Origin: Calliphora vicina
Lineage: Eukaryota; Arthropoda; Insecta; Diptera; Calliphoridae
Reading direction: 5' to 3'
NCBI RefSeq assembly: GCF_958450345.1
Contig: NC_088783.1
Location: 25,733,701-25,797,700, forward strand
DNA length: 64,000 nt
Shown: positions 59,541-64,000 of the stretch, in pieces
Numbering within the stretch: position 1 is the stretch's first letter
Layout of the letters: the number at the start of each line of letters is the position of its first letter
Program-made: the position numbers and the translations under genes
The notes under the pieces: generated by a model
What the model was told of the DNA's origin: nothing
Seen by the model: the letters and a program-made list of their open reading frames with translations, nothing else
Database searches by the model: none

Positions 59541-59672
59541 GTGCCCCGATAGACTAGACGATAGTGTGCTAGACTATCAATCTGGGGGTTGCGGGTTCGA
59601 TTCCCGCCAGAGACTCTGGGTGGATCTGCAGACAAGCAAAAAGCTACGCAATTTGTGTTTGTTTAAAAAAAA
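59541..59672 (+). mobile_element. tRNA-derived SINE, copy 3 (best preserved)
   Basis: Starts GTGCCCCGATAGACTAGACG. A tRNA-like fold can be drawn: anticodon arm CTAGA-CTATCAA-TCTGG (loop of seven with T33, anticodon ATC) and T arm GCGGG-TTCGATT-CCCGC with a perfect B box. The A box is degenerate. Body with CTGCAGACAAGCAAAAAGC, then GTTTAAAAAAAA. It abuts a mariner fragment. Confidence 0.88.
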
Positions 59673-59675
59673 CAT

Positions 59676-60495
59676 ATTGATTCCGCGCCAAAAGAACTGC
59701 TCATCTTTTGAGGCCAAGAACGAATCAAGCCAATATCCGATACTCTGTTCCAAAGTGAAGCGTATCCCAGACAGAGCGTTCTGCATCGATCGAAATAAAC
59801 GGGTTAAGGTCAGGACTATAAAGCGAGTGAAGAAAAACTTCCCAACCACTTCATTCTAAATAGTTTTTAACAACATGATGGAATATTACGGTTTCATGTA
59901 TGGCAGCATATTCTGGTTATTTTTCGGCAAATGTTCGCTTCAAACGAATAACTTGCAATCGGTACCGGTTTTCTGTGAAGGTCTGGCAAGATTATAGCAG
60001 CTCATAATAGAATTACATTAGCGCCAAGGATATTTGGCTTTGGTGTCGATTTGGTTGGTTTGCCGGCATTCACACATGATCTGTTACGCTTCGGGTTATC
60101 GTAATGGATATATTTTATGCCGCAAGTAATGAATTAAGCAGCATTTCAGACATACCAAATCGTCTTTCAAGGTCACTCAGTTCGTACGGTAACTAATTTC
60201 CCTGCTTTTGGATAAATCCTGATGGGTAGCAAGTTCTTGTTGAGTTTTACAACAATAATGCCTCCAATTCTTGGTCTTCAAATTTTTCTGGCTGACCAGG
60301 GCGATCTTTGTCTTCCTTGTCAAAATCTCCACTTCTGAACCTAACAAACCATCTCTCGCACGTTGAAACCGATGAAACAAATACACCATAAGCTTCGATG
60401 AGCAATCTTTGTGCTTCAGCGGAACTTTTTCAAATTAAAGAAGTAAAGCAAAACTTCCCATATGACGCATTGTTGGCACAAAATTCAACATTTTC
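59676..60495 (-). mobile_element. Mariner copy G
   Basis: Minus strand. From ATTGATTCCGCGCCAAAAGA (C-terminal end) through GATCGAAATAAACGGG to the N-terminal part with a RARDGLLGSEVEILTRKTKI frame and GGAGGCATTATTGTTG. The outermost ends are missing: the left end is at the SINE, the right end fades after the stretch that matches copy A near 20085. Frame breaks throughout. Confidence 0.78.
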
Positions 60496-61267
60496 GTCTT
60501 ATTAAAACCTCATGACCAAGTCTGGCAAGTCCAATATGGGGTTCAGTATTGAATATATTATTCCTGCATAATAACTGTTGGTTAGTAATTTTTTTTAAAA
60601 AAATGTTTTGCCACTTTTAAGAAAAATATTAAGTTTTAATGCTTTGTTGTTTGAACTTTCGAGAAAACATATGTTTATATAAAAACAATCAAAAATTTTT
60701 GCACTAGTTCATTAATTACGTCATTTTAAATGCGATGCAAATTGTTTAAATTATTGGCTTATTTATATCTTAAAAGGATTACTTATACTTTACTAAAGAA
60801 AATCAAAAAACTATAGTCTGCGTCCAACATGTGCTCTTCATCTAAATCTATTTATAAACAACAATATAGTATGTAGTAAAATAGTCAATTATTCAAACAA
60901 ATAATCAATAATAAATAATATTCGAATAATTTACTAAAATATATTTAAAATCGGAAATTTTCTAATAATTTGTTTGTGAACAATGAAGAAAGATATAGGT
61001 AGAAAATTAATAAAAAAAAATGCATGCGAATAATTAAAAACAATTCTTACTTGTTACTTGTACTGTCGGATATGCCCGACTAAGTCCTGCATCAGCTATT
61101 GCAATACTTATTTATTATGAATTTTATTTCCATATCAGCTAAATTTTTAACTAATCCACATATAAATTGTTCAAGTACTATATATGATTTTAACACAGGT
61201 TTCCACATCCAACAGCTTTTGTATACATTTTTGTCATAAGTGGATTGAACCTGCCTAAAGCTCTAGA
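60496..61267. other. AT-rich intergenic DNA, nothing recognised
   Basis: No supported feature. Confidence 0.45.
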
Positions 61268-61655
61268 AATAGAATATTCTAGTTTTGTTCGTTAAGATCA
61301 TTCATGAAGCTATTAGAAGGAAGATGGCGCTGAATAAATAGTGGCATCGGATGCAGTCGTTAAGTTAGTTTATCATAGGCACTGTTAGAGTAAACATCAA
61401 CTGCATTACCAGTGTATTCTTGTACATTATAAAGGTATTAATATAGTGACCATTACAATATTTACGGCCCTATGCTCCTTATAGGAACAACAGGAATTAA
61501 TATATTACAATATTTATAGATATAAATTTAAATAAATTAAGAGTTGTGACAAATTTTAAACTACTAAACTACTTTTATTTGAAATCAATAGTATCCGGTT
61601 TATTTAAAGGAAATAAACCACCATTTTTAAAAGGTAAAAACCTAACAATGTAATT
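61268..61655. repeat. Degenerate repeat shared with 33476-34690
   Basis: Starts GAATATTCTAGTTTTGTTCG and ends AATAAACCACCATTTTTAAA; blocks occur in the same order as at 33476-34690 but without the mariner. A decayed solo LTR is possible. Confidence 0.35.
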
Positions 61656-61796
61656 ATTAGATAATTAACAATCTTATAATTGGGCCAAAACAGAAATGTT
61701 AAAGTTTTAATGTTTTAGTTAAGTTTGATAAGTTTGTGATCTTGAGATCTTAATAAATGTATAAACTATATTTTAATAAAATTTCCAATGATGAAG

Positions 61797-62434
61797 TTTT
61801 TATACCCTTCGCCATGCGTGGCAAGGGTATATATAAATTTGTCATTCCGTTTGTAATTTCTACATTTTTCATTTGCGACCCAACAAAGTATATATGTAAA
61901 TTCTGGATCGTTATAGATAGCGAATTCGATATAGCCATGTCCGTCTGTATGTTGAAATCTACTTTCCATAAAAACATGATTCATACATCAATATGTTGGG
62001 AATTCTTCCGGCTCGGTTGCTAAAATCGACAAAATCGGCCCTCGATTTTTTCACTATTTTTGATCTGGATTACTAAGTCATTAATATAGATAATATGGAT
62101 ATCTAATGATAGATATTTCAAAGTTCATTGCAACAATGTATATAAGGCTATAGTAAGTTGGACCTACAATGGGTCAAAATCGGGAAAAATATTTTTTAAC
62201 CCGAATTTTTTTTTTATCAAAAATTTTTTTTTGTCATTAATTATTTTTTCTAAAAATTTTTTTTTTTAAATTAAAAAAAAAATATAAAAAAATGGTGGAA
62301 AAAACTTGTTTTAAAAAATTAAAAACAATTTGGAAAAAAAATTTAAATTTTCTTTAAATAAAAATATTTTTATGTATAATTCGGTGAAGGTTATATAAGA
62401 TTCGGCACAGCCGAATATAGCTCTCTATATTGTT
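61797..62434 (-). mobile_element. Dispersed repeat family P, minus-strand full copy
   Basis: Begins ATACCCTTCGCCATGCGTGG, CATTCCGTTTGTAATTTC and ends GATTCGGCACAGCCGAATAT, AGCTCTCTATATTGTT, the inverse of the family head. Short open frames inside are by-products. Confidence 0.72.
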
Positions 62435-63414
62435 GTTTATTCGGGTTGTTTTTATCAATATTTCAATTCTAAACTGAAAAAGTTTATTTATTCGAATAAA
62501 AATTATTTTTTTTTACTCGATTATTCGAATAATTCTTATTACAACTGTAGTATGTAGTTTAACGAACTAATTATCTCAATCTGCATTTATAATCAGATAC
62601 TTTCTACATCTTAAATTGAAACATAGCATTTTAACTAAAGTATCACTGTTTGCTTTGCAATAATTTTAAATCATGATAAGCAAAATTGCTAGACACGAGC
62701 CAAAATATGCAAACTGTTAAACATTAACTTAGCTACAGAAAAAACTGTTAAATCACCCACCTCTTTACTCTAAAATAGATTGACAAGAAATTATCTCCAT
62801 AAAGTATAAAAAATTTCACTTTAAAAAAAAGATAGCAGCACTCTTAACAAATTTGATAAGAATTTCACTTAAGCAAGGGCCAATGATTTAAATTAATTTA
62901 TGATCGGCTGAGTTTTTTATAATCTACATAAAAGTGTGCACAAATTTTAAAACGTACTTGTACTACATTTAAGAAATTTGAATTATTGTTTATTAAACAA
63001 ATAGTGTCTTTAGTTATCTGCTTTAAAAAAAAAATAAAATCTAATTGCACTGCTTTACGCATATTAGGGTTAAGAACAGTATTCTGTTTTGTTTTAATAA
63101 ACTGAAAAAACAAAAACAAACAAAATAACACATCAAGTTATTAATTAATGGCAATCAAATAATTTTTTTTCTCGTAAGTATCGCCGAGACATTTCAGTGT
63201 AATAAAAACTATACAATAGAGAACACACAGAGGAATGAACACAAAAAACTATTTAAGATGTTTGAAATGTTAAATATGTTTTATATATTTTGAAACCTGT
63301 TTCAAGTGTAACAACGTTATAACAAAAACTAAATAAATAAAAATAAAAGTGCAATAAATTAAAAAAATAATTTAAAAAATAAATTAAATTTGAAACATAA
63401 CTGTGATTTTCAAT
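62435..63414. other. Upstream region of EcKL gene 3
   Basis: AT-rich. No TATAAATAC box like those of genes 1 and 2 was found; an initiator-like TTTCAGTGT stands at 63191. No repeat recognised. Confidence 0.4.
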
Positions 63415-63782
63415 ATGACTATTACATATTCCGGAGACATGGTGACCGAACCCAAACATTTGGATACGGATTTCTTTACCGATATTTTGGAAAATGCATT
63501 GCTAAGAAATAATTTTGAAATAACCACCATCAATTTTACGATGGGCAGTAGTACGGGAGAAAATTATTGTAGTCAAATTTATCGTGTCAAAGTTTCCTAT
63601 AAATCTACCAACGCAACCGGAAATGATGGTTGCATTTCCGTTATTATTAAAAGTATGCCACATACGGAAGCTACGGACTTTTTAGTGGACTTAAATGTTT
63701 TCCTTAAAGAGAAAATATTTTACAATGATGTTTTGCCAAGGTTAGAGGTGTTGTGCAAGGATAATGTCAAGTTTGCTCCAAG
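63415..63782 (+). CDS. EcKinase / CHK-kinase-like protein, gene 3, first exon only
   Basis: Starts at ATG 63415 and ends at donor CCAAG|GTAATT in phase 2, as in genes 1 and 2. The 122 whole codons contain the loop MGSSTGENYCSQIY (residues 43-56), Lys 79 in VIIKSMP, and Glu 99 in FLKEKIFYNDVLPRL. It is closer to gene 1 than to gene 2: both share INFT.GS, YCS.IYRV, DVLPRL and a V.FVKEK/V.FLKEK segment. The remaining exons (catalytic HGD and DFQ) should lie beyond the window. A GTG in frame at 63403 precedes the ATG but is not a plausible fly start. Confidence 0.88.
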
Positions 63783-64000
63783 GTAATTTTTTTCTCTCTT
63801 AAACAAATTGAAAAACTTTTATGTAATAATAAATCCGTTAAAGAGATTTGATTTGTAAAAAAATACATCGTTACAGACCTAGTTCTGAAGAGGTCTGTGT
63901 AAAAGCTAAATTTTAAATTCTGTATGTATCAAAACATTGAGGCCGAATTAACGCATTCGTGCTCTAGTAAAATTAATAGTAGAGTAACTTCGGGTATTGT
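63783..64000 (+). other. Start of intron 1 of EcKL gene 3
   Basis: At least 218 bp without an exon 2 that matches the paralogues (expected F/Y-Y-x...P-V-x-T-hydrophobic). Already longer than intron 1 in genes 1 and 2 (66-67 bp), so this intron has probably been enlarged too. Confidence 0.5.

Noticed and set aside
59541..59610. tRNA gene (B box and anticodon-like arm)
   Set aside because: Degenerate A box, no acceptor stem, an extra body plus A-rich tail, and several dispersed copies: a SINE, not a tRNA gene.
63403..63414. GTG at 63403 as start of EcKL gene 3
   Set aside because: Fly genes start at ATG; the in-frame ATG at 63415 fits the N-terminal length of genes 1 and 2.
63877..63915. Possible exon 2 of EcKL gene 3 after TTACAG
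   Set aside because: In the required phase it reads RPSSEEVCVKAKF and then a stop, with none of the residues shared by exon 2 of genes 1 and 2.

Overview
The window looks like nuclear DNA of a higher fly, probably a calyptrate such as a blowfly or house-fly relative. Reasons: very AT-rich intergenic DNA, short 60-70 bp introns with GT-AG ends, dipteran-type core promoters, insect ecdysteroid-kinase-like genes and many fly-type transposon relics. The genus is an inference; nothing in the sequence names it.

Genes: the only confident protein-coding genes are three tandem genes on the + strand in the last 19 kb. All belong to the EcKinase / CHK-kinase-like family (EcKL). Gene 1 (45402-50598, 423 aa) and gene 2 (53258-58243, 420 aa) are complete four-exon genes. 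They share intron positions and phases (2,0,0), and exon 2 (56 whole codons) and exon 4 (138 codons with stop) have equal lengths. Gene 3 starts at 63415 and only its first exon lies in the window. In each complete gene two introns are tiny (63-72 bp) and one has grown to about 3.6-3.8 kb by transposon insertion: intron 2 in gene 1 and intron 3 in gene 2. Both have a TATAAATAC core promoter.

The first 45 kb holds no gene I can support, apart from two weak exon candidates (31385-31443 and 32797-32933, both +). It is a transposon graveyard. 1-8 kb: a hairpin, a TIR element with a nested element, a 2.5-kb fold-back, a LINE fragment and a 1.1-kb palindrome built on a 21-bp repeat. 8-24 kb: Tc1/mariner relics, an old hAT-like element, adjacent TTA-flanked MITEs, a MITE holding an identical 96-bp duplication, a mariner split by a SINE, and LINE reverse-transcriptase relics. 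24-45 kb: copies of a dispersed TATACCCTTCACC family, TTAA-flanked MITEs, two hAT elements with exact 8-bp target duplications, mariner pieces and a 1.48-kb Tc1-like element carrying a second MITE.

The best mobile-DNA evidence is structural: exact target-site duplications at both ends. The clearest case is a nested pair of hAT MITEs inside intron 3 of gene 2 (54537-55018), where each element has its own perfect 8-bp duplication, so the insertion order can be read. One mariner family (terminal motif GTATGACTTAAAAATGCGGG) is present seven times and a tRNA-derived SINE three times plus a fragment. I found no CRISPR array, rRNA or genuine tRNA gene, and no clearly new biochemical system.
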